A stretch of 64,000 bases of DNA from Brachybacterium halotolerans (GTDB taxonomy: Bacteria; Actinomycetota; Actinomycetes; Actinomycetales; Dermabacteraceae): the NCBI RefSeq assembly GCF_016623465.1, contig NZ_JAEDAJ010000002.1, positions 12,093 to 76,092 of the forward strand. Direction: 5' to 3'. The notes beneath the pieces are model-generated. The model had not been told where the DNA came from. It saw nothing but the letters and a program-made list of their open reading frames with translations, and ran no database searches. The position numbers were made by a program, and so were the translations under genes. Shown piece after piece: positions 21,454 through 29,815 of this stretch. Numbering within the stretch: position 1 is the first letter of the stretch; each line of letters begins with the position of its first letter.

Positions 21454-22943
21454 GGGAAATCGACCTCGCGCACGAGCGGCCAGGGATCGGCCTGCTCCAG
21501 CTGGGCTGAGAGCGCGAGCAGCAGCTCCTCGTCGCCGCCGCGCACGGCGCCCAGCTGCACGCCGAAGGGGAGCTCGACCCCGTCGATCTCCTCCCTGTGC
21601 AGGGGCACCGACATCGCCGCGCGACCGGTCATGTTCCAGGTGCTCGTCCAGGGGGTGAAGGCGCACTGGGCGTCGAAATCCGCCTCGGGATCCTCCAGCT
21701 GGAGGTCGCCCGGGAATGCGGGGGGCGCGGCGAGGGACGGGGTGATCACGACGTCGAGGCCGTCGAAGGCCTCCCCCACCTCGCGGGCCAGCATCTGCAT
21801 CCCCGCGAGGGCGCCGGTGACGGCGCGGCCGTCGTACTCGCGCCCGCGCTCGCGCAGCCAGCGGGTGAGCGGCAGGAGCAGGGTCTCGGCCTCGGGCGGG
21901 AGGTCCATGGCGGCGGCGCCGACGGTCCACAGGGGCATGAACGTGCGCCAGCGCGTGGTGTCGAAGGGCGCGGGCACCGTCGTGACCTCGTGACCGAGCG
22001 CGCGCAGCAGGGAGCTCGTGCGCTCGACGGCGCGCAGCGCGGCCGGGTGCACGTCGGTCGCGATCGCGAGGGGCTCGGTGAGCACGCCGATGCGCAGGCC
22101 GCTCGCGCTGCCGTCGGTGCCGGGCAGCCCGCCGGAGGCCTGCTCGAGCGGTGCGAGACAGCCATTGCGAGGGGCACGTCGGCCCCAGGCGTCGCCGGGG
22201 CGCACATGGGCGATCAGGTCGACCCCGAGGGCCGCGTCGCGCACGGTGCGGGCGAGGATCCCGTCGGTCACCAGGCCCGGCCCCTCGGCGCCGTGCGGCC
22301 CCGGGGAGACCAGCCCTCGCGAGGGCTTGATGCCGACGATGCCGCAGCACGCGGCGGGGATGCGTATGGAGCCGCCGCCGTCGGACCCCTGGGCGATCGG
22401 CACGATGCCGCTCGCGACGGCCGCGGCCGCTCCCCCGCTCGAGCCGCCGGCGGTGCGGCGCGTGTCCCAGGGCGTGCGGGCGGGCTCCGTGGTGGCCGGC
22501 TCGGTGTAGCAGGGCAGGCCGAACTCGGGGGTGGTCGTCTTCCCGATGGTCACGGTGCCCGCGTCGAGGATGTCCTGGGCGACGCCGTCGGTGACGTCCG
22601 CACGCGTGCCGGCCAGGACCGCGCTGCCCGCCTCGAAGGGCTCGCCCTGGATCCGGGTGAGGTCCTTGATGGGCAGCGGCACACCGAGCAGGGGGCGCGT
22701 GCGCGCGAGCGCATCGCGCTCGGAGTCGCTGCGCGCGGAGGCGAGCTCCTGGGCGGCCGCCTCGGCCTGGGTGCGGCTGCGATCCTCGAGCAGATGCGCG
22801 AAGGCGCCGACACGGGGGCCGACGGAGCGTGCCTGTGCGAGGACCCTCTCGGTGTGCTCGCGGACGTCGACCTCTCCGTCGCGCAGCGCGCGGGCGAGGG
22901 CGAGGGTGTCGAGGCGGAGGGGATCCGCCGCGGGCATGGTCAT
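21450..22943 (-). CDS. amidase (amidase signature family)
   Basis: A 497-residue hydrolase of the amidase signature family. The Ser-cisSer-Lys triad is visible: lysine in GVPLPIKDL, serines in TAGGSSGGAAAAVASG and QGSDGGGSIRIPAACCG. The substrate is not determinable; relatives act on aliphatic or aromatic amides, and the chain lacks the GatA context of gatB/gatC. Strong AGGAGG 7 bases before the ATG. It is followed by the S4 protein with stop/start overlap. Confidence 0.88.
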   Translation of the reverse strand: MTMPAADPLRLDTLALARALRDGEVDVREHTERVLAQARSVGPRVGAFAHLLEDRSRTQAEAAAQELASARSDSERDALARTRPLLGVPLPIKDLTRIQGEPFEAGSAVLAGTRADVTDGVAQDILDAGTVTIGKTTTPEFGLPCYTEPATTEPARTPWDTRRTAGGSSGGAAAAVASGIVPIAQGSDGGGSIRIPAACCGIVGIKPSRGLVSPGPHGAEGPGLVTDGILARTVRDAALGVDLIAHVRPGDAWGRRAPRNGCLAPLEQASGGLPGTDGSASGLRIGVLTEPLAIATDVHPAALRAVERTSSLLRALGHEVTTVPAPFDTTRWRTFMPLWTVGAAAMDLPPEAETLLLPLTRWLRERGREYDGRAVTGALAGMQMLAREVGEAFDGLDVVITPSLAAPPAFPGDLQLEDPEADFDAQCAFTPWTSTWNMTGRAAMSVPLHREEIDGVELPFGVQLGAVRGGDEELLLALSAQLEQADPWPLVREVDFP

Positions 22944-23051
22944 CGGAGGTCCTCCTGCATCGCGGGATGCCAGGATCTCACGCGGGCGCCCGGCGCGGGG
23001 CGGGCGATGTCCGGCCCGGGCGGACGCTGTGCGGCGCGGGGCGACGGGAGC

Positions 23052-23540
23052 TCAGCCGCGGCCCGGGAGGTGCCCGCGCACGTGCTCGACGATGCCCCGG
23101 GAGGCGGCCTCGATCTTGCGCGCGGTGTCCTCGAAGTCGCTGCTGTCGCCGTACCAGGGGTCGCGGATGCCCAGGTCATCCGGGGCCTCGGGATCGAACT
23201 CGCGCAGCATGTGCAGGCGATCGGAGACGCCGCGCCCGCCGATCCGCTCGAGCGGCCCGACGTGATCGTGGTCCAGGGCCAGCACCAGGTCCACGTCCCG
23301 CAGCTCCTCCGGGGTGACCTGGCGCGCCCGGTGGCCGGAGGGGTCGAATCCGAGCTCGCGCAGCTTCGCCCCGGCCCGAGGATCGATGGGTTCGCCGGTC
23401 TCCCAGCTCGTGGTGCCCGCGGAGGAGACCTCGACCTGGTCGGCCAGACCCTCGTCCTCGAAGGCGCCGCGCAGCATGTACTCGGCCATCGGCGAGCGGC
23501 AGATGTTGCCGGTGCACACGGTGATGATCCTGAAGGTCAC
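23052..23540 (-). CDS. low-molecular-weight protein-tyrosine phosphatase
   Basis: 162 residues. The P-loop C-x5-R-S is CTGNICRS at residues 9-16 and the general-acid aspartate is in RDPWYGDSSDF near residue 125. Dephosphorylates phosphotyrosine proteins; in actinobacteria relatives act in capsule/stress signalling or are secreted, but there is no kinase gene here. Its start overlaps the end of the upstream acetyltransferase gene (ATGA). Confidence 0.92.
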   Translation of the reverse strand: MTFRIITVCTGNICRSPMAEYMLRGAFEDEGLADQVEVSSAGTTSWETGEPIDPRAGAKLRELGFDPSGHRARQVTPEELRDVDLVLALDHDHVGPLERIGGRGVSDRLHMLREFDPEAPDDLGIRDPWYGDSSDFEDTARKIEAASRGIVEHVRGHLPGRG

Positions 23541-23890
23541 GCGTCGCCCTCCCCCGGCTCGCGGCCGGCCTCATCGGTGGGACGCTGCGTCGACCGGGTC
23601 CCTTCGGGATGCCGCTCGAGGTAACCGCGGGCGAACCAGCAGGTCGCCTCGACGTCCAGGCCCTCCTCGGCGGTCTCGGCGAGAGCCTCCCGCACGAGGG
23701 CGGTGCCGATGCCCTGGCCCCCGTGCTCCGGGGAGACGACGGTCGAGCGCAGGTCCCGCACACCCTCGGCGCTGCCCGGACCGTACTGGAGGACACCCAC
23801 CAGGCGGTCGTCCAGCAGCGCCTCGAATCTCTCCCGGTCCGCCGCGTGCGCGATGCGCAGTCCCTCGACGATCCGTCCCCGTGCTCCCAT
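23537..23890 (-). CDS. small GNAT-fold N-acetyltransferase
   Basis: 117 residues, the size of the compact YidJ/Acetyltransf_CG-type group. The acetyl-CoA-binding segment is STVVSPEHGGQGIGTALV, followed by the ATCWFARGYLERHPE segment characteristic of this group. The C-terminal 20 residues are polar. Substrate unknown. Probably co-translated with the phosphatase downstream; divergent from the DUF952 gene with only 25 bases between the starts. Confidence 0.85.
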   Translation of the reverse strand: MGARGRIVEGLRIAHAADRERFEALLDDRLVGVLQYGPGSAEGVRDLRSTVVSPEHGGQGIGTALVREALAETAEEGLDVEATCWFARGYLERHPEGTRSTQRPTDEAGREPGEGDA

Positions 23891-23902
23891 GGGGCATCAC
23901 GG

Positions 23903-23908
23903 TACACT
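23903..23908 (+). promoter_or_regulatory. -10 box of leaderless DUF952 gene
   Basis: TACACT ends 7 bases before the ATG at 23916; it lies inside the 25-base gap between divergent genes. Confidence 0.55.
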
Positions 23909-23915
23909 GCCGGTC

Positions 23916-24281
23916 ATGCCCGCGCCCCTGATCTGGCACATCACCGAACGCTCCTCCTGGGACGCGGCGGTGCCCACCGGGCGCTACACGTGCTCCACCC
24001 GCGGCCGCAGCCTCGCCGAGGTCGGCTTCATCCACGCCTCCTGGCCCGAGCAGATCTCGATGGTCGCCAAGCGCGTCTACCCGGATCGGCCGACGGACCT
24101 GGTGATCCTCGAGATCGACGTGCAGCGCGTGGAGGCCGCGGGCATCGCCGTGGACGTGGAGGAGGACTCCCGCGGCACCGGCCGCTCCTATCCGCACATC
24201 CGCGGCCCCGTGCCGATCAGCGCGGTGGTCCGCCTGCGCCGCACCAAGTGGCTGGGTCGGGAGTTCGTGGTCGTCGCCTGA
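23916..24281 (+). CDS. DUF952 protein
   Basis: 121 residues. The pattern IWHITERSSWDAAVPTG, GFIHASWPEQI and LVILEIDV is characteristic of the uncharacterised DUF952 family, which has a fold related to RNA 2'-phosphotransferase/ADP-ribosyl enzymes. Biochemical role unknown. Leaderless ATG supported by TACACT at the right distance. Confidence 0.85.
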   Translation: MPAPLIWHITERSSWDAAVPTGRYTCSTRGRSLAEVGFIHASWPEQISMVAKRVYPDRPTDLVILEIDVQRVEAAGIAVDVEEDSRGTGRSYPHIRGPVPISAVVRLRRTKWLGREFVVVA

Positions 24282-24326
24282 GCGTGGCGCGCGAGAGGGC
24301 ACTCCCCCGTCGGCCCCCGCCGGACG

Positions 24327-24332
24327 TAGCAT
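24327..24332 (+). promoter_or_regulatory. -10 box of leaderless yciO
   Basis: TAGCAT ends 5 bases before the ATG at 24338. Confidence 0.5.
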
Positions 24333-24337
24333 CGGGC

Positions 24338-24958
24338 ATGGCCCGATATCTCGACATCCATCCCGTGGACCCGCAGCCGCGCCTGATCGAGCAGACGGTG
24401 CGCGTGCTGCGCGACGGCGGGCTGATCGCCTACCCCACCGACTCCTGCTACGCCCTGGGCTGCGCCCTCGAGGCGAACGAGGGGCTCGAGCGCATCCGCC
24501 GCATCCGGCAGGTCGGCTCCGATCACGACTTCACGCTCGTGTGCTCGGACTTCGCGCAGCTCTCGCAGTTCGTGCTGGTCTCCAACCCGACCTTCCGCCT
24601 GGTCAAGAACCTGACGCCGGGGCCCTACACGTTCATCCTGCGGGCCACCAAGGAGGTGCCCCGCAGGATGGCCCACCCCAAGAAGAAGACCGTGGGGGTG
24701 CGCATCCCCGACAGCCGCGTGGACCGGGCGCTCGTGGAGGCCCTCGGCGAGCCGATCGTCTCCTCGACGCTGCTGCTGCCCGGCGAGGAGACCCCGCCGT
24801 CGCAGGGCTGGCAGGTCCAGCAGGCGCTGGACCATCAGCTCGACGTGATCATCGACTCCGGGGACGTGGGCACCGAGCCCACGAGCGTCATCGACCTCAC
24901 CGGTGACGTCGCCGAGATCCGTCGCGAGGGTGCGGGGGACCTCTCGCTCCTGCAGTGA
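24338..24958 (+). CDS. yciO: Sua5/YciO/YrdC-family protein, YciO type
   Basis: 206 residues. The start YLDIHPVDPQPRLIEQ and YPTDSCYALGC follow E. coli YciO closely, and GPYTFILRATKEVPRR carries the family lysine/arginine. The family includes the threonylcarbamoyl-AMP synthases of tRNA t6A modification; YciO itself has weak or different activity, so the t6A role is not assumed here. It converges on an MFS permease with 19 bases between. Confidence 0.85.
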   Translation: MARYLDIHPVDPQPRLIEQTVRVLRDGGLIAYPTDSCYALGCALEANEGLERIRRIRQVGSDHDFTLVCSDFAQLSQFVLVSNPTFRLVKNLTPGPYTFILRATKEVPRRMAHPKKKTVGVRIPDSRVDRALVEALGEPIVSSTLLLPGEETPPSQGWQVQQALDHQLDVIIDSGDVGTEPTSVIDLTGDVAEIRREGAGDLSLLQ

Positions 24959-24977
24959 ACCGCGCACCGCGGACGTC

Positions 24978-26378
24978 TCAGGACTGCGCCTCGGCCTCCG
25001 TCGTCGGGGCCGGGCGGGCGGAGAGCACTCCGGAGAACACGAGGATCCCGAGCGCGTAGAGCGGCACGAGCCACAGCGCGAAGCGCAGGGTGAGCGCGTC
25101 GGCGAGGGCGCCGACGATCGGCGGCGTCACGAAGAAGCCGATGCGGGCGAACCAGCCGAGGACGGTGATGCCGAGTCCGTGCGGGACCCCCTCCATCTCG
25201 TCGGCCGCGCGGAAGGCCGCCGGGAATAGGGTCGCGATCCCCCAGCCGGCGCACGCGAAGCCGATCAGCGCCGTCGCCGGATGCGGGAAGATGAGCGCCA
25301 TCGCCATGCCCGCGCCGCTGAGCAGCGCGCCGATCCGCGCGGTGAGGCGGTCGCCGAGGCGGTCCACGATGCCGTCGCCGAGGAAGCGGCCGACGGTCTG
25401 CGTGCCCTGCAGGGCGACGAAGGCGAGGCCCGCGAGGAACGGCGTCGCCGCGAAGGTGTCGCGCATGAACAGGGCGCCCCAGGTGTTGCCGGCGTCCTCG
25501 GTCGCTCCCGCGAACACGAGCACGAGTCCCAGCGCCGCGATCAGCAGCAGCCCGCGCAGGGTGCTCGCGCGCGTCACCCCGCCGGCCGTCGTCGCGCCGG
25601 TTCCCGCCGTCGCGTCATCGCCCGACGTCCCAGCTGCGCCCGACGTCGCGCCGGCCGTCTCCCCGACAAGTGCCTCCTCCGTCGCCGCCGCAGGGGCCGC
25701 GGCGGAAGCGGCCGACGGGGCGGCGAGCCCCGCCTCGAGGGCCGCGGGCCGCCGTTCGGTGGAGTCGTGGCCGGTGAGGAGGAAGCGCCTGCTGCCCAGG
25801 GCGAGTGACCCGAAGAGCACGAGGCCCACGAGGCCCTGGATCCACAGCGGCACCTCGAGCTGCGCGCAGACGGATCCGAGGATGCCGCCGGTGACGGCGC
25901 CGAGCGACCACCAGCCGTGATAGCTGTTGAGGATCGAGCGCCGGTACCGGCGCTCGACGCGCATGCCGTGGGCGTTCATCGACACGTCGGTGATCGAGTC
26001 GCTCGCGGCCGCGAGGAACAGCGCGGCCGCGAGCCACAGCCAGGTCGCCGAGGTGTAGACGAGCAGGTGGACGGTGCTCGCGACGACCTGGAAGGCGACC
26101 GCCACCCTCGCCGAGCCGAAGCGGGCCATGAGCGGGGCCGCCAGCAGACCGGCGGCGAGCCCGCCGATCGGCCCCAGGCCCACGGCCAGGCCGAAGGACC
26201 CGTTGGACAGCCCGATGGACTCCACGAGCTGCGGGTAGCGCGGGAGGATCGCGCAGAACGACGCCCCGTTGAGGAAGAAGATCAGCGAGACGGCCCAGCG
26301 CGCGCGGCGGGCGTCGGCGGCGACGGGCGCACGGGGCGGGCGGGTCTGGCGCGAGGAGCGGGACGAGGTCACGGTCAC
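24978..26378 (-). CDS. MFS transporter
   Basis: 466 residues, 12 hydrophobic segments in two halves separated by an Ala/Thr/Gly-rich cytoplasmic linker of about 80 residues (about 205-280). SNGSFGLAVGLGPIGGLAAGLL and the AASDSITDVSMNAHGMRVERRY region resemble the fucose-permease/YbjJ-like group of sugar or drug permeases. Substrate unknown. GTG start at 26378 without clear Shine-Dalgarno; an in-frame GTG two codons later is possible. Confidence 0.82.
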   Translation of the reverse strand: MTVTSSRSSRQTRPPRAPVAADARRARWAVSLIFFLNGASFCAILPRYPQLVESIGLSNGSFGLAVGLGPIGGLAAGLLAAPLMARFGSARVAVAFQVVASTVHLLVYTSATWLWLAAALFLAAASDSITDVSMNAHGMRVERRYRRSILNSYHGWWSLGAVTGGILGSVCAQLEVPLWIQGLVGLVLFGSLALGSRRFLLTGHDSTERRPAALEAGLAAPSAASAAAPAAATEEALVGETAGATSGAAGTSGDDATAGTGATTAGGVTRASTLRGLLLIAALGLVLVFAGATEDAGNTWGALFMRDTFAATPFLAGLAFVALQGTQTVGRFLGDGIVDRLGDRLTARIGALLSGAGMAMALIFPHPATALIGFACAGWGIATLFPAAFRAADEMEGVPHGLGITVLGWFARIGFFVTPPIVGALADALTLRFALWLVPLYALGILVFSGVLSARPAPTTEAEAQS

Positions 26379-26439
26379 CCAGGTTTCCGGATCGGTGCGG
26401 TGCGGGGCGGGACGAGGGGGCGAAGACGGGCGGGACGAG

Positions 26440-26479
26440 GACGGGCCCCGCTCTCCGACGGCGGAGAGCGGGGCCCGTC
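26440..26479 (-). terminator. 18-bp hairpin after the small membrane protein gene
   Basis: A perfect 18-base stem (26440-26457 with 26462-26479, loop ACGG) about 80 bases beyond the small membrane protein stop. No T tract. It separates this gene from the downstream MFS gene. Confidence 0.7.
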
Positions 26480-26558
26480 GGCGCGGTGCGGGGCCCAGCT
26501 GCGGGCCATGGCCCTGCGGCGGGCGCCGCGCGCGGTCAGCGGTGGCGCGGCTGCGGAC

Positions 26559-26795
26559 TCAGCGCAGCAGCGCGGGTATCGCCTGGAAGGCGAGGAACAG
26601 GGAGAGGATGCACATGAGCAGCCCGATCACGAAGAGGAACCACGCGATCGTGTAGAGGCTCATGACCCACAGGCCGGCGATGAACAGGCCGAACACGACG
26701 ATGAACAGCACCCACGTCACCACGGGGTTGTGGGTGGAGGGCGTGCTGGCCTCCTCGCTGGGCTGCTGCGTGTGCGGGTCGGTGGCGGAGCTCAT
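26559..26795 (-). CDS. small two-helix membrane protein, unknown
   Basis: 78 residues: a polar, Thr/Ser-rich head of about 25 residues, then two hydrophobic helices (VVTWVLFIVVFGLFIAGLW and AWFLFVIGLLMCILSLFLAF). No catalytic pattern. GGAGG directly upstream; the second of two adjacent ATGs (26795) is used because the first (26798) leaves only one base of spacing. Confidence 0.7.
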   Translation of the reverse strand: MSSATDPHTQQPSEEASTPSTHNPVVTWVLFIVVFGLFIAGLWVMSLYTIAWFLFVIGLLMCILSLFLAFQAIPALLR

Positions 26796-26827
26796 CATTC
26801 CTCCAGGGGGTACGGCGGGGACGTCCC

Positions 26828-27574
26828 TCATCCTAGACCAGCACGGGCCCCGTCCGCGCATGCGGGCACGCTGCCGATCGCGGTGACGAGCGCCTCGAAC
26901 AGCCCGTCGCCCTCGCGGTCGAGCTCGGGGTGCCACTGGACGGCCAGCACCGAGGATCCGGCGGTCGCCTCGAGGGCGAGCGGGAGCCCGCTCGCGTGGT
27001 GGGCGACGGCGCGCAGGCCCTCGCCCACGGTGCGCACGCCCTGGTGGTGGAACGCGGTGACCTCGGGGCGGGTGCCGACGGCGAGCGCCGTGTCGCTCGC
27101 CGCATCCACCTCGACCTCGACGCGGGTGGGGCGCTCCCCGGTCACGGGGTGCTGCGGGAGGTCCGCGGGAAGGTGCTGGTGGAGGTCCCCGCCCTCGGCG
27201 ACCGTGATGATCTGCAGACCGCGGCAGATGCCCAGGACCGGCAGGCCCACGCGGCGGGCCGCCTGGTAGAGCGCGGTCTCGAAGGCGTCGCGCTCCGGGG
27301 CGGGGGTCATGTCGGTGTCACGGACCTCGGCGCCGTACAGCGCGGGGTCGAGGTCGGCGCCGCCGCTGAGGACGATGCCGTCGAGCTCGGCGAGCTCCTC
27401 GTCGGTCCACGCGTCCTGCGGGGCGAGGATCACGGGCCGCGCGCCGGCACGGCGGATCGCCTCGACGTAGTGCTCGGTGAGCACCACCGCCTCGTGGCCC
27501 TCCCAGGCGCCGGACATCAGGCGGGACGTCCCAGCGGTCACGCCGATGAGCGGGCGACGAGTGCGCTCGGCCAT
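26828..27574 (-). CDS. gamma-glutamyl-gamma-aminobutyrate hydrolase-like (peptidase C26) protein
   Basis: 248 residues, class I glutamine amidotransferase fold. The nucleophile is in LGICRGLQII, and the catalytic His-Glu pair is in VQWHPELD; FHHQGVRTVG is typical of the PuuD group, which hydrolyses gamma-glutamyl-GABA in putrescine degradation. No other putrescine genes are adjacent, so the exact substrate is uncertain. AGGAAGGA precedes the ATG. Confidence 0.85.
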   Translation of the reverse strand: MAERTRRPLIGVTAGTSRLMSGAWEGHEAVVLTEHYVEAIRRAGARPVILAPQDAWTDEELAELDGIVLSGGADLDPALYGAEVRDTDMTPAPERDAFETALYQAARRVGLPVLGICRGLQIITVAEGGDLHQHLPADLPQHPVTGERPTRVEVEVDAASDTALAVGTRPEVTAFHHQGVRTVGEGLRAVAHHASGLPLALEATAGSSVLAVQWHPELDREGDGLFEALVTAIGSVPACADGARAGLG

Positions 27575-27712
27575 GAGAGGTCCTTCCTGTCCGATGCCGG
27601 AGTCCGGCGATCCCGATGCTGTGGCGCCGGCCCCGGCCGGGCCGACGGAGTCCATATCACTCCCCCGCGCGGCGCCCGGTCCACGTGTGTGGCCGAATGT
27701 GACGGGCTCTGG

Positions 27713-27718
27713 TAGGAA
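27713..27718 (+). promoter_or_regulatory. possible -10 box of the glutamine amidotransferase gene
   Basis: TAGGAA ends 6 bases before the ATG at 27725; weaker than the other boxes because the last base is A. Confidence 0.35.
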
Positions 27719-27724
27719 TCCCCC

Positions 27725-28465
27725 ATGACGCCCGAGCATCCGGATCCCTCCTCCGTCCTGGACCGGCCCGAGGTGCTCGTCATCGAGCACGAGACGGACT
27801 GCCCTCCCGCGGTGCTCGCCGAGGTGCTCGAGGCCGAGGGCGTGACCCTGCGCCTCGTGCGCGCGCACCGCGGCGATCAGGTGCCGGACGATCTGCGCGG
27901 CGTCGAGGGGCTCGTGGTGCTCGGCGGCGGCATGGACGCCGACGACGACGCCGGCCATCCCTGGTTCCCGGCGGTGCGAGCGCTCGTGCGCACCGCGCGC
28001 GACCGCCGCGTGCCCACCCTGGGCATCTGCCTGGGTGCGCAGCAGCTCGCCCTCGCCCTCGAGGGCGCCATGGGCCGGCGCGGGGTCGCGGAGGTCGGGA
28101 TCCTGCCCGTCGTGCCGACGGCCGAGGGCAGGGAGGATCCGCTGATCGCCGCGCTCGGCGACGACCCGCGGGTGCTGCAGTGGCACCAGGATCAGATCAC
28201 CGCGCTGCCGCCTGCTTCCCGGCTGCTCGCCTCCGGGACCGACGGCGCCGTCCAGGCCTTCGTCACCGAGGACCTCGCGTGGGGCGTGCAGTTCCACCCC
28301 GAGGTGACGCCCGGGGTCGTGGGCCGCTGGGCGGAGACGAGCGACCTGCTGCCCGAGGGAGTGACGCCCGCGCAGGCCGCGGCGGCCGTCGAGGCGGCGC
28401 AGGGGCCGCGCGGGAGCTGGCGGGCGCTGCTCGCGGCCTTCGCCCGCATCGTCCGCGGCGACTGA
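27725..28465 (+). CDS. class I glutamine amidotransferase-like protein (GMP synthase N-domain type)
   Basis: 246 residues. The nucleophile elbow is LGICLGAQQLA and the His-Glu pair is in GVQFHPEVTPG. The oxyanion segment LVVLGGGMDADDD resembles stand-alone amidotransferases of the GuaA-N/YfeJ type rather than biosynthetic enzymes with synthase partners. Acceptor unknown. It diverges from the PuuD-like gene, and both have the same fold. Confidence 0.85.
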   Translation: MTPEHPDPSSVLDRPEVLVIEHETDCPPAVLAEVLEAEGVTLRLVRAHRGDQVPDDLRGVEGLVVLGGGMDADDDAGHPWFPAVRALVRTARDRRVPTLGICLGAQQLALALEGAMGRRGVAEVGILPVVPTAEGREDPLIAALGDDPRVLQWHQDQITALPPASRLLASGTDGAVQAFVTEDLAWGVQFHPEVTPGVVGRWAETSDLLPEGVTPAQAAAAVEAAQGPRGSWRALLAAFARIVRGD

Positions 28466-28515
28466 CGCCGCGCTGCGGCGCGGGCGCTGGACCTCGGGAG
28501 CCCGGCACCGCGCGC

Positions 28516-29663
28516 TCAGCCCAGGGCGAGCACTCCGGCGTTGGCGAGGATGGCCTGCTCGTAGTGGCCGCGCAGCTGGTCGGCGAGCGCGCTCCAGGAG
28601 CGCTCCCGCACGGACTCGAGCGCGGCGCGGCCCATGGCCTCGCGCTTGGCGTCGTCGAACAGCAGGTCGGCGGTGCGGGCACGCAGCTCGGCGAGGTCGC
28701 CGGGCGCGTACAGCCAGCCCGTGCGGCTGGGGTCGATGAGGTCGATCGGCCCGCCGGCGCGCGGGGCGATGGCGGGCAGGCCCGAGGCCATCGCCTCCTG
28801 GATCGTCTGGCAGAAGGTCTCGTGCTCGCCGGGGTGGATGAACAGGTCGGCGCTCGCGAGATGGGCGGCCAGGTCGGCGCCGCGGCGGAATCCCACGAAG
28901 CGGGCGCGCGGCATGGCCTGCTCGAGATCGGCGCGCTCGGGTCCGTCGCCCACGATCACCAGGCGCACCCCGGGCATGTCATGGATGACGCGCAGGTCGC
29001 GCACCTGCTTCTCGGGCGCCAGGCGCCCCACGTAGGCGACGACCCTCTCCGTGGGATCCGCGAGCTCTGCGCGGAGTGCCCGGGAGCGGGCCGTCGGACG
29101 GAACTGCTCGGTGTCCACGCCCCGGCCCCAGAGCCGGATGCGCGGGATCTGGTGGGCGGCGAGCAGATCGCGCGAGGCGGTCGACGGGGCGAGGGTCAGG
29201 GTCGCGCGCTGGTGGAGGTCGCGCAGGATCTGCCAGCAGGCGTTCTCGAGGAAGCGCAGTCCGTAGGCGGCGGCGAAGCCGGGCACGTCGGTCTGGTAGA
29301 CGGCGACCACGGGCAGGTCCAGCTGGCGGGCGGCGATCACGGCGCGCCCACCCAGCACGATCGGGGAGGCGAGATGGACGACGTCGGGCGCGTGGGCGGC
29401 GATGGTGCGTCGCAGGGAGGTCGCGCTCACGGTCGCCACACGGATCCCGGGATAGCCCGGGAGCGGCAGGGACGGCACCTCGTGGATGGGCACCCTCGCG
29501 CCGCAGGCGGTGGTCAGGGAATCCGGGGCGCCCGCGTGGTGGGGGGGGCGATCACGGAGACGTCGTCCCCGCAGGCGGTCAGCTGGTCGGCCATGTGCAG
29601 GACGGAGCCGGTCACGCCGCTCATGTGCGGCAGGAACGTCTCGGCGATCACGAGTATCCTCAC
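28516..29663 (-). pseudogene. glycosyltransferase family 4, frameshifted
   Basis: A GT4-type glycosyltransferase split by a frameshift. The first 40 codons from the GTG at 29663 read RILVIAETFLPHMSGVTGSV...DVSVIAP, the usual start of a GT-B enzyme, then run to a stop at 29514. The rest continues in another frame (PDSLTTACGARVPIHEVPS... YVGRLAPEKQV... IHPGEHETFCQTIQEAMASG) to 28516, with the family's nucleotide-sugar motif. The shift lies in the C8 tract at 29541-29548; one more C restores a single frame of about 382 residues. It is the phosphatidylinositol/trehalose-type mannosyltransferase layout by resemblance. Real mutation, slippage or sequencing error are all possible. Confidence 0.85.
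29541..29548 (-). repeat. C8 homopolymer at the frameshift
   Basis: Eight G on the plus strand (eight C on the coding strand) inside the glycosyltransferase gene. A ninth C would join the two frames with VIAPPHHAGAPDS across the join. Confidence 0.9.
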
Positions 29664-29672
29664 GCGCTCAGC

Positions 29673-29760
29673 GTGTCCCGCAGTGGGATACCGCAGGACA
29701 CGCCGGCGTGACGTGTCGGCGACGTTCATGCGAACGTCGACCGAGGATCGGACCGGTCCG
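29673..29760. repeat. three inverted repeats upstream of the broken glycosyltransferase
   Basis: GTGTCC/GGACAC arms at 29673-29678 and 29696-29701 with matching inner bases; GACGTTC/GAACGTC at 29721-29727 and 29732-29738 with loop ATGC; and a perfect 12-base palindrome CGGACCGGTCCG at 29749-29760. They sit between the stop of the MetE-like gene and the glycosyltransferase start and may include a terminator and an operator. Confidence 0.6.
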
Positions 29761-29815
29761 GACCGGGTCGGTGCAGACCGGACAGCGTGATCGGGCGAAC
29801 CGGGTCGGGCGGCCC

